Of a DNA stretch of 64,000 nucleotides, positions 11,983 to 23,587 are shown in pieces. How positions within the stretch are numbered: position 1 is the stretch's first letter; each line of letters opens with the position of its first letter. A program made the translations under genes and the position numbers. The notes under the pieces were generated by a model, which worked only from the letters and a program-made list of their open reading frames with translations, was not told the DNA's origin and searched no databases. This stretch comes from Emergomyces orientalis (Eukaryota; Ascomycota; Eurotiomycetes; Onygenales; Ajellomycetaceae): contig MOWL01000068.1 of NCBI GenBank assembly GCA_002110485.1, positions 1,302,001 through 1,366,000 on the forward strand, in the 5' to 3' direction.

Positions 11983-14900
11983 AGAACAGACTAGTCATTT
12001 TACAATACAATATGCATAAGTCAAACAAGATTATGGGACCTCTTTTGGCAAAGCCCGAAACGGCATTAAACTATGATGTGATTGCAATACAAGAGCCCTG
12101 GATACAAAAACACTCTAAAACAGGCACACACTGTCCAGCCAACTGTGGATTCTGGCAAGCAGGCATGGAGCAGAAGGACATGAAGGTGTGCTTTCTAATT
12201 AACAAGAGAATTGCAGTCAAGATCTGAAGAGTGAGCACAATATTCACTCATATACTGGTACTTACTCTGTTGACAGAGAGTGGGCCTATCAATATCATCA
12301 ACATGTACGCGTCACCACCAGGAAGCTACACAATCATGCCACCAGACTCACCCATTCATCAGCTCCAAGCGGTGGTTGAAGAAGCGGATAGAATGCTAGA
12401 AGCACAAATAAACCAGGAAAATGCACATCAAGCAACAACTGAGAGTGCAGAGGGAGCATCAGACACACAGAAAACTCAAATAAACACACATCAAGCAGAT
12501 GTTATAGTGATTGGAGACTTTAATGTACATCACACTCTCTGGGGAGGTAGCAGGGTCAGAGAAAACTTTGTCATGGCCTGGAAACTCAATGCTCAAATCA
12601 GTGTCTTGAATCTACATCTAGCAACTTCAGAAGGCATGATCACCTGGTAAGATAGAGAAAGTCAGGGCATCACAGTGAATCTAATCTTTTTGTCTGCTGG
12701 TCTACACAGTCAAATGATCAGCTGCAAGCTAGAACATGAAGCAAATATGGCATCAGATCACATGCCAATTGCAACTACTCTTGAGCTAAAAGCATTATAT
12801 AGCAGCAGAAAAAGACACACTTGGCATCACTTCTGCCTGGAACAGATAGCGCAGGACTGCCAGACACTGAGAAGCCCAGGGACACTGACTTCAAAAGATT
12901 AGATAAACAGCTATGCAAGATATCTTGTCAAATTTGTGAAAGATCTAGCAGCAAAACATGCTAAAGTCTCAAACTACAGTCAACACAGCCGGTCATGGTG
13001 GTCCCCTCGAGTAGCAGAGGCAGTCAATCAATATAAAAAAGCCAAGAAAGACAGAAACATCTCTGCAGCAGATATAATTAAAGCTTGAGCCCTGAGAAAC
13101 AGAGAGATTAAACTGACTAAAATAAACAGTTTCAGAGAACTAATGCACAGCACAGAGTTCAAGCCCAAGCTACTATGGAAGATGGCCAAATGAGGGTGTC
13201 AAAGCAGCAATGAGCATGCACAATCTCCAAGAATTCCAGCATTGATAGTAGAAGGCAGAGAAAATCTACCACCAGTCAATTCCTTTGATGATAAAGCCAA
13301 GATTCTGAGACAAAGGTTCTTCCCTCTGCCACTAGTCAGTGACAACAGGGACATGGAGGAGGCGGAACACCCACTGAAAACAACAGAGACAATAAGCATC
13401 ACAGAGAAGAAAATGACCGCGCTCATAGCACATTTATCAAGCAACAAAGCACCAGGTATCAATGGAGTCTCCAATGAATTTCTGAAAATGCTGGGACCAA
13501 GCTTCACAAAGGCTATGACAGAGCTCACACTGGCATTCTGGGAATGGGAACACTATCTGGAGATATTCAAGACCACTCAAACAGTGGTACTGAAAAAACC
13601 AGGAAAAGGGGATTATCAAAAGACAGAGGCATGGAGGCCCATTGCCCTACTGGATACAATGGGGAAAATAATAGAATCAGCCACCGCGCAGGAACTCAGA
13701 TGGCTAGCGGAAACACTCAATCTACTGCCATCTCAACAGATGGGTGCTAGGCGGGCCAGATCAACTGAAACAGCAGTATCACTACTGCTAGCACAAATTA
13801 GAACAGCATGGAAGGAGTCAGACACAGTGGCCACAGTTCTATCATTGGACATCTCAGAAGCTTATGATAGAGTGCTCAAAGACCGACTCACACACATTCT
13901 TCGCATGAAGGGCCTACCAAGACAGCTGACAGGGTGAATACACTCATTTATGTCAGATAGACAATCCACGCTCACATTTGAAGAACAGGAAACTGAGGCC
14001 TTCAATATTTCAGCTGGAATACCACAAGGATCACCTCTCTCCCCCATTCTCTTTCTATTTTACAATGAGGAACTGCTCCGGATATGCTCACTCTTGAATA
14101 GACCAGTGAGCTGCATAGAATTTGTGGATGATGTCAATATAATAGCATACGGGCCATCAACTGAAGCAAATTGCGCGCAGCTCACACGGGTGCACGCAGA
14201 ATGTGAAGAATGGGCAGGAAGACATGAAGCTATTTTTGCTTCACAGAAGTATGAGTTGATGCACTTCACTAGAGCCTGAACTTGATTTAACTTGAATCAC
14301 TCTCTGAGACTGCCTCAGCAAGTTATCAAGCCACAGAAGGTGATGAGAGTTCTAGGAGTATGGCTGGATTCCAAGCTTCAATGAAAAGGTCACATGGATG
14401 CTATAGCAGGAAAAATGAAGTCACAGATAAAGGCACTATCACAGACAACACAGGCCACCTGGGGAGTCCCCCTACATCAAGCTAGAACAATATACAACAT
14501 GGTCATACAGCCAGCTATAGCTTACAGCGCACTGGCATGGCATCAACCGCGCATCAAGCGCGAAGGACGCATGCGCAATAAACAGCGCACAGAGGGCCTA
14601 ATCAGAACACAGAATGAATGCCTGAGAATAGTAGCTGAAGCATACAGAGCAACACCAATATCCACACTGGAAGCAGAGACATACACACCACCCCTGGACA
14701 TCTATCTTGATGGAGTTGTGGCGCGCGCCACAAAACGACTGAAGGCCTCTGGAATGGCAACACAAATTGAAGAGGCATGCACAGCAGTGAGAGTCAAACT
14801 CAGGTGAAGAGATGCAGTGCACAGAAGACTCATTGAGAAGATGATTCATTCAGACAGTCTGTCTGAAAATTGAAAGAAGCTTTGAGTGGAAAAGAGCAAG

Positions 14901-15446
14901 CAAGAGACTGCTCAAAGCACAAATTCAGCAGCAACACAGCACTTCTCACATGATGAATGAGTGCAAAAAGAAATCCTGAGTAGATGAAGAAAACAATGAA
15001 GAGCTAGAGTATCTCTCTGGTGTGAACTCTTTGATTGATCCCCAGACAAAAGCATTCTGAAATGACACAAGGGCCTAAGCAAGGCCAGAAGCTTGCTGAT
15101 AATTCAACTAAGATCAGGGAAAACAGGGCTGGCAGCCTTTCTACATAAAAGATGAGTACCGGATTTCCCATCACCAGCATGTGAATGTGGCTATTTAAAT
15201 GAAACAGTGATGCATGTGATAGTTCACTGTGATAGATTCCAGCACAGTCGCGGGAGTCTGCTGCATGAGGGCAGAATCGACAAGAAATGGCTATTGAACA
15301 CCAAAGAAGGGCTACACTGTCTAACAAAATGGTGAATCAAGCAGGGAATTCTACCACAGTTCTCACTGGCAAAGACACTGAGTGTCTATCAGACAGAGGA
15401 GCAGCAATCTATCACATCTCAATCAAGCATACGCAGACCTCAATAA
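11979..15446 (+). pseudogene. LINE copy 1 ORF2, endonuclease plus reverse transcriptase, broken
   Basis: All open segments lie in one frame (11979-12227, 12231-12650, 12675-12902, 13242-13937, 13950-14279, 14394-14807 and on to the TAA at 15444-15446). The full frame is 1155 codons with scattered stops. The N-terminal part is an APE-type endonuclease: the NMHKS, IQEPW, GDFNVHH and SDHMPI motifs are visible between 11979 and about 12775. The reverse transcriptase occupies about 13380-14280 with the LDISEAYD and FVDDVNII (palm, DD) motifs. A C-terminal Cys-Cys-His-Cys finger sits at about 15180-15230. The protein would nick the target and prime cDNA synthesis. The stops make this copy non-autonomous. 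Confidence 0.88.
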
Positions 15447-15852
15447 ACACCATGCTGAAACCGCTGAAAGCGCGCTTACCACACAAAATCAGTGCTCATG
15501 GCACATCCCCATGCTCATTTCATGCTAAAGACGCGACTCTCTACACTTCAGAGCGCAGTTGGTGTCTTTCACTCACTCACTCACACGCGGGCGCATTTTC
15601 AAAAATGCTCAGTGTAATTTTTCTTTATTTTTAATTTTTCTTTTCTCATCTCATTCTCTTCTCTTCTTGAGGACAGCAGTTGCTGGTCCCTGGTAGCCCG
15701 AAGCCTCACAGAAACTGTTGCATACATTTATTAGTGCATGAGGTTTTTAATCCAGCAGTAAGCTCTCTTATTGCATGGTTTTTCTTGTTAGATAAAATAG
15801 ATAGTTTCCCACATATCCCTGAGATTAAGTGGTGTATAATATAATAATAATA

Positions 15853-18662
15853 TACATCACACTCTCTGAGAAAATAGCAGAGTCAGAGAAAACTTTGCCA
15901 TGACCTGAAAACTCAATGCTCAAATTAGTGTCTTGAATTTACATCTAGCAACTTCAGAAGACACAATCATCTGACAAGATAGAGAAAGTCAGAGCACTAC
16001 AGTGAATCTAATCTTTTTGTCTGCTAGTCTACACAGTCAAATGATCAGCTGCAAGCTAGAATATGAAGTAAATATGATATCAGATCACATGTCAATTGCA
16101 ACTACTCTTGAGCTAAAAGTATTATATAGCAGCAGAAAAAGATGCACTTGGCATCACTTCTGTCTGAAACAGATAGTGCAGGACTGCCAGACACTGAGAA
16201 GCTCAGAGGCACTGACTTTAAAAAATTAGATAAACAGCTATACAAGATATCTTGTCAAATTTATAAAAGATCTAGCAGCAAAACATGTCAAAGTCTCAAA
16301 CTACAGTTAACACAGCTGGTCATGGTGGTCCCCTTGAGTAGCAGAGACAGTCAATTAATATAAAAAAGTCAAGAAAGACAGAAACATCTCTGCAGTGTTT
16401 ATAATTAAAGCTTGAGCTCTGAGAAACAGAGAGATTAAACTGACTAAAATAAACAGTTTCAGAGAACTAATGCACAGCACAGAGTTCAAGCTCAAGCTAC
16501 TATGAAAGATGACCAAATGAGAGTGTCAAAGCAGCAATGAGCATGCACAATCTTCAAGAATCCCAGCATTGATAGTAGAAGACAGAGAAAATCTACCACC
16601 AGTCAATTTCTTTGATGATAAAGTCAAGATTCTGAGACAAAGGTTCTTTCCCCTGTCACTAGTCAGTGACAACAGGGACATGGAGGAGGCAGAACACTCA
16701 CTGAAAACAACAGAGACAATAAGCATCACAGAGAAGAAAATGGCTGCACTCATAGCACATCTATCAAGCAACAAAGCATCAGATATCAATGGAGTCTTCA
16801 ATGAATTTCTGAAAATGCTGGAATCAAGCTTCACAAAGGCTATGACAGAGCTCACACTGACATGCTGGGAATGAGAACACTACTCAGAGATATTCAAGAC
16901 TGCTTGAACAGTGATACTGAAAAAACCAGAAAAAGGAAATTATCAAAAGACAGAGACATGAAGGCCCATTGCTCTACTGAATACAATGAGAAAAATAATA
17001 GAATCAGCCATCACACAGAAACTCAGACAGCTAGTGAAAACACTCAATCTACTGCCATCTCAACAGATGGGTGCTAGGCGGGCCAGATCAACTGAAACAG
17101 CAGTATCACTACTGCTAGCACAAATTAGAACAGCATGGAAGAAGTTAGACACAGTGGTCACAGTTCTATCATTGGACATCTCAGAAGCTTATGATAGAGT
17201 GCTTAAAGACTGACTCACACACATTCTTCGCATGAAGGGCCTATCAAGACAGCTGACAGAGTGAATACACTCATTTATGTCAGATAGATGATCCATGCTC
17301 ACATTTGAAGAACAGGAAACTGAGATCTTCAATATTTCAGCTGAAATATCACAAGAATCACCTCTCTCCCCCATTCTCTTTCTATTTTACAATGAGGAAC
17401 TGCTCCGGATATGCTCATTCTTGAATAGATCAGTGAGCTGCATAGAATTTGTGAATGATGTCAATATAATAGTATACAGGCCATCAACTGAAGCAAATTG
17501 CGCGCAGCTCACACAGGTGCACACAGAATGTGAAGAATGAGCAGAAAGACATGAAACTATTTTTACTCTGCAGAAGTATGAGTTGATGCACTTCACTAGA
17601 GTCTGAACTCAATTCAACTTGAATCACTCTCTGAGACTGTCTCAGCAAGTTATCAAGTCACAGAAGATGATGAGAGTTCTAGAAGTATAGCTGAATTCCA
17701 AGCTTCAATGGAAAGGTCACATGGATGCTATAGCAGGAAAAATGAAGTCACAGATAAAGGCACTATCACAGACAACACAGGCCACCTGGGGAGTCCCCCT
17801 ACATCAAGCTAGAACAATATACAACATGGTCATACAGCCAGCTATAGCTTACAGTGCACTGGCATGGCATCAACCGCGCATCAAGCGCGAAGGACGCATG
17901 CGCAATAAACAGCACACAGAGAGCCTAATCAGAACCCAAAATGAATGCCTGAGAATAGTAGCTGAAGCATACAGAGCAACACCAATATTCACACTGAAAG
18001 CAGTGAGAGTCAAACTCAGATGAAGAGATACAGTGCACAGAAGATTTATTGAGAAGATAATTCATTCAGACAGTCTGTCTGAAAATTGAAAGAAGCTTTG
18101 AGTGAAAAAGAGTAAATAAGAGACTGCTCAAAGTATAAATTCAGCAGCAACACAGCACTTCTCACATGATGAATGGGTGCAAAAGAAAATTCTGAGTAGA
18201 TGAAGAAAACAATGAAGAGCTAGAGTATCTCTCTAATATAAACTCTTTGATCAATCTCTAGATAAAAGCATTCTGAAATGACACAAGGGCCTAAGCAAGG
18301 CCAGAAGCTTGCTGATAATTCAACTAAGATCAGGGAAAACAGGGCTGGCAGTCTTTCTATATAAAAGACAAGTACCGGATTTCTCATCACCAGCATGTGA
18401 ATGTGGCTATTCAAATGAAACAGTGATGCATGTGATAGTTCACTGTGATAGATTTCAGCACAGTCACAGAAGTCTGCTGCATGAGGGCAGAATCAACAAG
18501 AAATGACTATTGAACACTAAAGAAGAGCTACACTGTCTAACAAAATAATGAATCAAGCAGGGAATTCTATCACAGTTCTCACTGACAAAGACACTGAGTG
18601 TTTATCAGATAGAGAAGCAGCAATTTATCACATCTCAATCAAGCATACACAGATCTCAATAA
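15853..18662 (+). pseudogene. LINE copy 2 remnant of ORF2
   Basis: Collinear with copy 1 ORF2 from the middle of the endonuclease to the terminal TAA at 18660-18662, with many stops. The palm motif is altered (FVNDVNII in place of FVDDVNII, around 17450), so even the catalytic site is lost. Two blocks (about 17038-17141 and 17707-17957) are almost identical to copy 1, while the rest is heavily diverged by transitions. Confidence 0.85.
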
Positions 18663-19071
18663 ACATCATGCTGAAACTGCTGAAAGCATGCTTATCACAC
18701 AAAATCAGTGCTCATGGCATATCCCCACACTCATTTCATGCTAAAGACATGACTCTCTATGCTTTAGAGTGCAGTTGATGTCTTTCATTCACTCACTCAC
18801 ATGTGGGCGCATTTTCAAAAATGCTCAGTGTAATTTTTCTTTATTTTTAATTTTTCTTTTCTCATTTCATTCTCTTCTCTTCTTGAGAACAGCAGTTGCT
18901 GGTCTCTGATAGTCTGAAGTCTCACAGAAACTGTTGCATACATTTATTAGTGCATGAGGTTTTTAATTCAGCAGTAAACTCTTTTATTGCATGATTTTTC
19001 TTGTTAGATAAAATAAATAGTTTCTCACATATTCCTGAGATTAAGTGGTGTATAATATAATAATAATAATA
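15853..19071 (+). mobile_element. LINE copy 2, 5'-truncated, in direct tandem with copy 1
   Basis: This copy starts abruptly in the middle of the endonuclease region, at sequence matching copy 1 from about 12526. It then follows copy 1 to the same 3' UTR and a longer TAA-type tail. It carries more C-to-T and G-to-A changes than copy 1 and one 111-bp in-frame deletion at about 18001. The truncation abuts the copy 1 tail with no second target-site duplication between them. The 3' end abuts the right target-site duplication. Confidence 0.9.
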
Positions 19072-19086
19072 ATAATATGAATAGAA
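19072..19086. repeat. right copy of 15-bp target-site duplication
   Basis: ATAATATGAATAGAA, identical to 10426-10440, directly after the TAA-repeat tail of LINE copy 2. The exact left edge is ambiguous by a few bases because the tail itself is ATA-rich. Confidence 0.75.
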
Positions 19087-19850
19087 ATTTATTCTATTTC
19101 TATTTAAATCTGCTTCTGTGACAGCTTCTTTTATATCTATTCTCACATCTGTATAGCTTCTGTCTGACTTTTTAAAGCTCTCTTTTTATTATTTTTCACT
19201 TTATTCAAGCTCACATGAGTTTAATTATATTGAAATCAGAGAAGTTGAGACATCAGAGCAGCTGCTGAATCTGATGATAATTCAAGATATTACTGAAGAT
19301 GTTCAGCTTTTATCTTCTTGATTAAACTGAGTTTTCATGTAAGCTTGATTTTTTTCATGCCTGCTTTTTAACAATATATATTAGATAGTCATTGAAGAGA
19401 TCTCAGTATCATTCTTACTGAATTCATTGATAATATCAGCACAGATTTTCTGTTGCTTATATTAATTATAATATATCTTTCTCAAAATCTGTTTTTTAAT
19501 GAAAGAAGTCTGTTTTGCAAATCTGTCAGTGTGAAGAGCATCTTTTAATCATTCATTATATATCATAAGATGAGAGATTTGAGTTGAAGCCACATTCAAT
19601 GACTCTTTTATATATATGATTGATGTTTTGAATAGAATAATTAGTTATTTGACTTATTTCAGCAGTAGTTTTATCAACATGAGAAGATTTGAGAGTAATA
19701 ATGAGAGTTCATATAACAATATCAGAATTGAGAGTCATGCAAGTGCATGATCTATAAAAAAATAAAAATAAAGTGAGAGACATTGCATTTAGGTAGAGAT
19801 CTCATATAAATAAGATGTGAGGCAGTTATATTACATTTTCATACAGTGGT
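19087..19850. repeat. AT-rich, CpG-poor decayed repeat, right part
   Basis: This stretch is almost free of CpG, rich in TGA/TCA and T-runs, and has no open frame of note in any frame. The texture matches 10206-10425 and ends near 19850, where normal GC content and CpG return. It is probably the other half of the older element into which the LINE inserted. I cannot identify the element. Confidence 0.45.
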
Positions 19851-21380
19851 GGCGCTCGCTAGCTGATATAGTGATAAATTTATTGATGATGCTAATCAAA
19901 ACTTTTGGAAGAGTCCTCCATACGTAGCACGGAGCTGGTCATTTCCCGCGTGCTAATATAACTTATATAAAGAGAAATGTAAAAGACCAGACCTCTAAAC
20001 ATCAACAGATTTCTGTCCAAGCTCTATACAGTCTGATTTTCAGATCCAAAATGAGGCGCCCTTGGTTTTAATCCGACCATGAGGCATGGAAGCAAGCAGC
20101 AGCCACTGTGATATTAAAAGTATTCCAGCGAGTTTTGTACTAATAAAAATTCAGGCAAATGGAGATCTTATTTGTATCATTTTTGTCGTGGTCTTGTTCG
20201 TCCAATTCGCTCATTGTTTTAATTATGTATGAACACTGTTGAAAACCTTCCTCATGATTTGAGCATTTGTCTTTAAAGAACATGGGAGATAAACTTACAA
20301 TAGAGAATATACGTAGAGACCGCGGGCCGAGAATATATGCAGAAGAATGTTCACTCATGCCAATTTCATGATTTTTGACTTAGTGGCTACAAATATTGTT
20401 TTCTGTGAAGATTACACCACTCTTCATTAGGGGGCAGCGGTGTGATTAGGCGTGCGGATAATTGGATTAATCCTGGCCGCTGTTTGCTTTAAAGTCCCTT
20501 GTCCCCTGTAGGTAGGTATTTGAGCCTCTGAGGCATCCTGACCATTTATGAACAACCTAATAAGTGACCGGAAACAAATGTGATAATCGCTCTTGAAATT
20601 CAAACCACGTCGAACAAATTATAAATATGTAACTCCGCTAACGCAGCCCAAGGGAACCCAGCTGAATGCGTCTGTTTGTATCCTTTTGCCGGGACATCCC
20701 TACCACGGGTGAATAAGTGACCGTAAACAAAGGTTGTTAAACGGGTAGATTTCTTGATGGGTGTCATTTCCAGCGGGATCCAAGGATTGACAGCTATGCA
20801 ATCTCGAGCGAGCTAGTTAGTTAACTAAAGCCTGCAAAAGGCCGCAGCCGAGGAAGCCCCCAAAACTCCAAGAGCGGAGAGTGTGGTCTGTGTAGAGCAT
20901 TTCCCTCTGACAAACACGGGGTCTAAATGTTTCGCAACAGCAATTCACACGCCCCGAGCTAACCTAGTTAACTACTTAACTACTAGTTTCCTCGGGGCGG
21001 GGGCGGGGGAGGATGGCCATGAATTTAAATAACTAACTTACCCAATCGACGTTGAGCTGAAAGACGGCGACAAAAGGAAAGGATCAAATCAAGTTTATCT
21101 TATTTCATATCCGTGGACATCTCCAAGCACCGGCACAAAGCCTCCGTGCTGGCTGCAGGGATCTAATAATGTTTCCACACAGAGGATGAGCTTGTACCGT
21201 ACATGTCCATACATGCTATTAAACAAATAACTACCACCAGTCCATTCCATCTCCTGCTCCTGTTCAAATTTCTAGCTTTCTCTTGTCTGAACTTCTGCTC
21301 GACGACACACAGAGGAATTTAACTGCTCAATTCGCCCTCCCATTGCTGCCCAGCTGCATCTCGACACCCGGTGAGTCGCC
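19851..21380. other. intergenic, upstream of the MpaB-like gene
   Basis: No gene is seen. Clustered TTAACTA/TAGTTAAC sequences occur near 20811-20827 and 20963-20985. The last 150 bp before the ATG at 21381 become pyrimidine-rich, as in a fungal promoter. Confidence 0.4.
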
Positions 21381-22843
21381 ATGTCCTTCATCACAGATTA
21401 CTCTGCGATCATCTCTGTGGCCCAGAAACTGCTCGCAACTACGAAGGCATGGGCCACCGTCCCCATTTTGGGCCCTGCAGTCTATCTGCTTGGAGTGGCA
21501 CTTCTCCGCAACCGAAGAATCAAGAAGAGCGTGAAGAAATTTAACTATACGACTCGAGAGTCGATGGCCACGATGAGTGATGATGACGCATGGGCGATTC
21601 TCCTAGAAATGGGCCAGTTGGAGTTCCCCTTCATTTATATTAAGGCCCTACAATTTGCTTTGTTTAGAGTACGCTTAATTTTCCTCCAACCTGTTGCACT
21701 CGAAATGAGCTCCTCTACACATCTTACAAACTGTTTACTGACAGAATAACCTGGCACCATCTACTACGTTACGAAAGTAGACCTATGGAATCCCCACCAT
21801 CTCCAAAACACTTGTGCAAACCGGCCAGTTCGCGAAACCCGAGTTCTCGATGAAGCGTTATGCAGACACAAGTGTGCTAATTGGAGAGTTAGTGGCAAAC
21901 GCCCCGTCTACAGAACGTTCCCACGCGGCAATTTCCCGCATGAACTATCTTCACCACGGATACAGAATGTCAGGGAAAATCCTAGATGATGACATGCTCT
22001 ATACTCTCAGTATGTTTGCACTGGAACCAATCCGGTGGATCAACAGACACGAATGGCGCAAAGCCTCAGATCTGGAAATTTGCGCCATTGGGACCTTCTG
22101 GAAGAGTGTAGGGGACTCCATGGATATTAGCTTCGAGAATCTACCGTCGACCAAGACAGGCTTCAAGGATGGTATCCAATTTTTCGATGAACTCAGGGCT
22201 TGGAGCGAGGGTTACGAAGAGAGAGCCATGGTTCCCAGTGAGTGGAACAAGAAGAATGCCGATCAGACTGTCGCACTTCTTCTGTGGGATTACCCTGGTT
22301 TCATGAGACCCGTGGCTCGGAATATGGTGCTTCATATGATGGATGACCGTTTGCGGGAGGCAATGATGTAAGCTTCTTCTTTACCGTCTTCTTTTCTAAT
22401 TACAGAAAGGCCTACTAAGCACAGCCCTCATGCAATATAGGTACGAAAAGCCAAATGCATTCTACAAGGCTGCTTTCACCGCAGTTTTCAAGCTCCGAGC
22501 ATGGTTTCTTCGCTATCTCTCGCCCCCCCGTCCGGATTTCATGCGGTACCTTCGCATCACTCTCGGCAACAGCGCAGAAACTCGCCATTTCTTCCTTGAC
22601 TGGGAAGGTGCTCCATACTATGCCAAACCAACATTTATGAACCGGTAGGGCCTTCGAGCCTGGTACACATGGCTTCGCGGGTTGCCACTTCCCGGTGACG
22701 ACCCCAATCATTCCCCAAATGGATACTATATCCCGGATGTCGGGCCGAAGAACTTCGAGGGTAAGGGACATGATCAGCTCAAGAAGACAAGGGAGCGGTT
22801 ACAGAAAGAGCGAACGGGCCAATGTCCGTTCCTATTCAAATAA
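21381..22843 (+). pseudogene. MpaB / rubber-oxygenase family (DUF2236) protein with a late in-frame stop
   Basis: Three exons: 21381-21668, 21781-22367, 22441-22843. The frame would give 425 aa but is cut by TAG at 22646-22648, leaving 360 aa. An N-terminal membrane segment (about residues 25-42) precedes the family core, with the conserved stretch from MNYLHHGYR through LEPIRWINRHEWR to FWKSVGDSMDIS. Fungal relatives include the ER-bound oxygenase MpaB of mycophenolic acid synthesis; bacterial ones include latex-cleaving oxygenases. After the stop, 64 codons remain open in the same frame and look like genuine family sequence (about residues 362-425). The stop replaces what is probably a Trp, so a single TGG-to-TAG change explains it. 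It may be a recent pseudogene, a functional shortened protein, or a sequencing error. No biosynthetic genes surround it, so its substrate is unknown. Confidence 0.75.
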
Positions 22844-23587
22844 ATTTATTTTGATTTGTCATTTGGTTTGGAAAAGGGCTGACCCCTAGTGACCGGAATG
22901 GATATTTTCAAGCAAGCAAGGGAGCAAGGAAGATTGTCATTTATCCGAGGTCGGTTTCATGGGTTCGCCAGTGACATTTTATATTGTTTACGGGTTTTCT
23001 GAATTATGGCCCTTCTTCCGTTGATTTCTACATTGTTTTTGTCTGGGGCCGTCCACCAGACTTCTACACGATGCGATACAGGAGGATTTCCTAAAGATTC
23101 AAGGAAACTTCTTTAACATTGTATGCAGTTATACAAAATAATATAGCCATGGCCCTGTGAGGAAATGCACGACATGACAGGTTACTGACTATGGCCATTA
23201 TTCCACTGTCACTGGTATCTTGACCACATTTTTGATTTTGCTGGATTGTTTATATGTTTTTGGTCTGTGCGTTACGTACGATTTTGACCCCACACGGCCC
23301 AGGCCCAAAAGGAGGTCTAGTGCCATCGTATAAGGTTGAGTTAGCCACGCTAGACAGATAGTTACCCGGGGCTAGCCGCACTCATCCATGTTTAACCCTT
23401 CCCCACCACCAGTTTCGAGCTCTGATGTCAGACCCTTGGAGCAAAGATATCCTGCATACCTTCTCTATACACAGGTTACATGGCGATGGAATCCCTAAAG
23501 GCGGATCCTTGTATATACTTATATAATAACCCCTAAAGCAACATCTTCCCCTCATCTCCCCTCGCCTCCCTTCCTTTCTCTTCCAGC
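22844..23587. other. intergenic between MpaB-like gene and P5C dehydrogenase
   Basis: No gene is seen. It holds the 3' flank of the oxygenase-like gene and, near 23520-23585, a short CT-rich stretch just before the dehydrogenase start codon. Confidence 0.4.

Larger units (their letters stand above)
10441..15852 (+). mobile_element. LINE (non-LTR) retrotransposon, copy 1, near full length, inactive
   Basis: The element is about 5.4 kb. It has a 5' leader (10441-10596), a gag-like ORF1 with zinc knuckles (10597-11982), an overlapping ORF2 with endonuclease and reverse transcriptase (11979-15446), a 3' UTR, and a tail of TAA-type repeats ending about 15852. It has no LTRs. The architecture resembles fungal Tad1/I-group LINEs, but I see no RNase H domain after the reverse transcriptase. 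In-frame TGA and TAA codons, all explicable by C:G to T:A transitions, break both ORFs. It starts immediately after the left target-site duplication, so the 5' end is probably complete. The tail is followed directly by a second, truncated copy. Confidence 0.9.

Noticed and set aside
20430..20490. CAGCGG/CCGCTG inverted repeat suggesting a small DNA transposon
   Set aside because: Only 6 bp of pairing, no target duplication and no second copy in the window.
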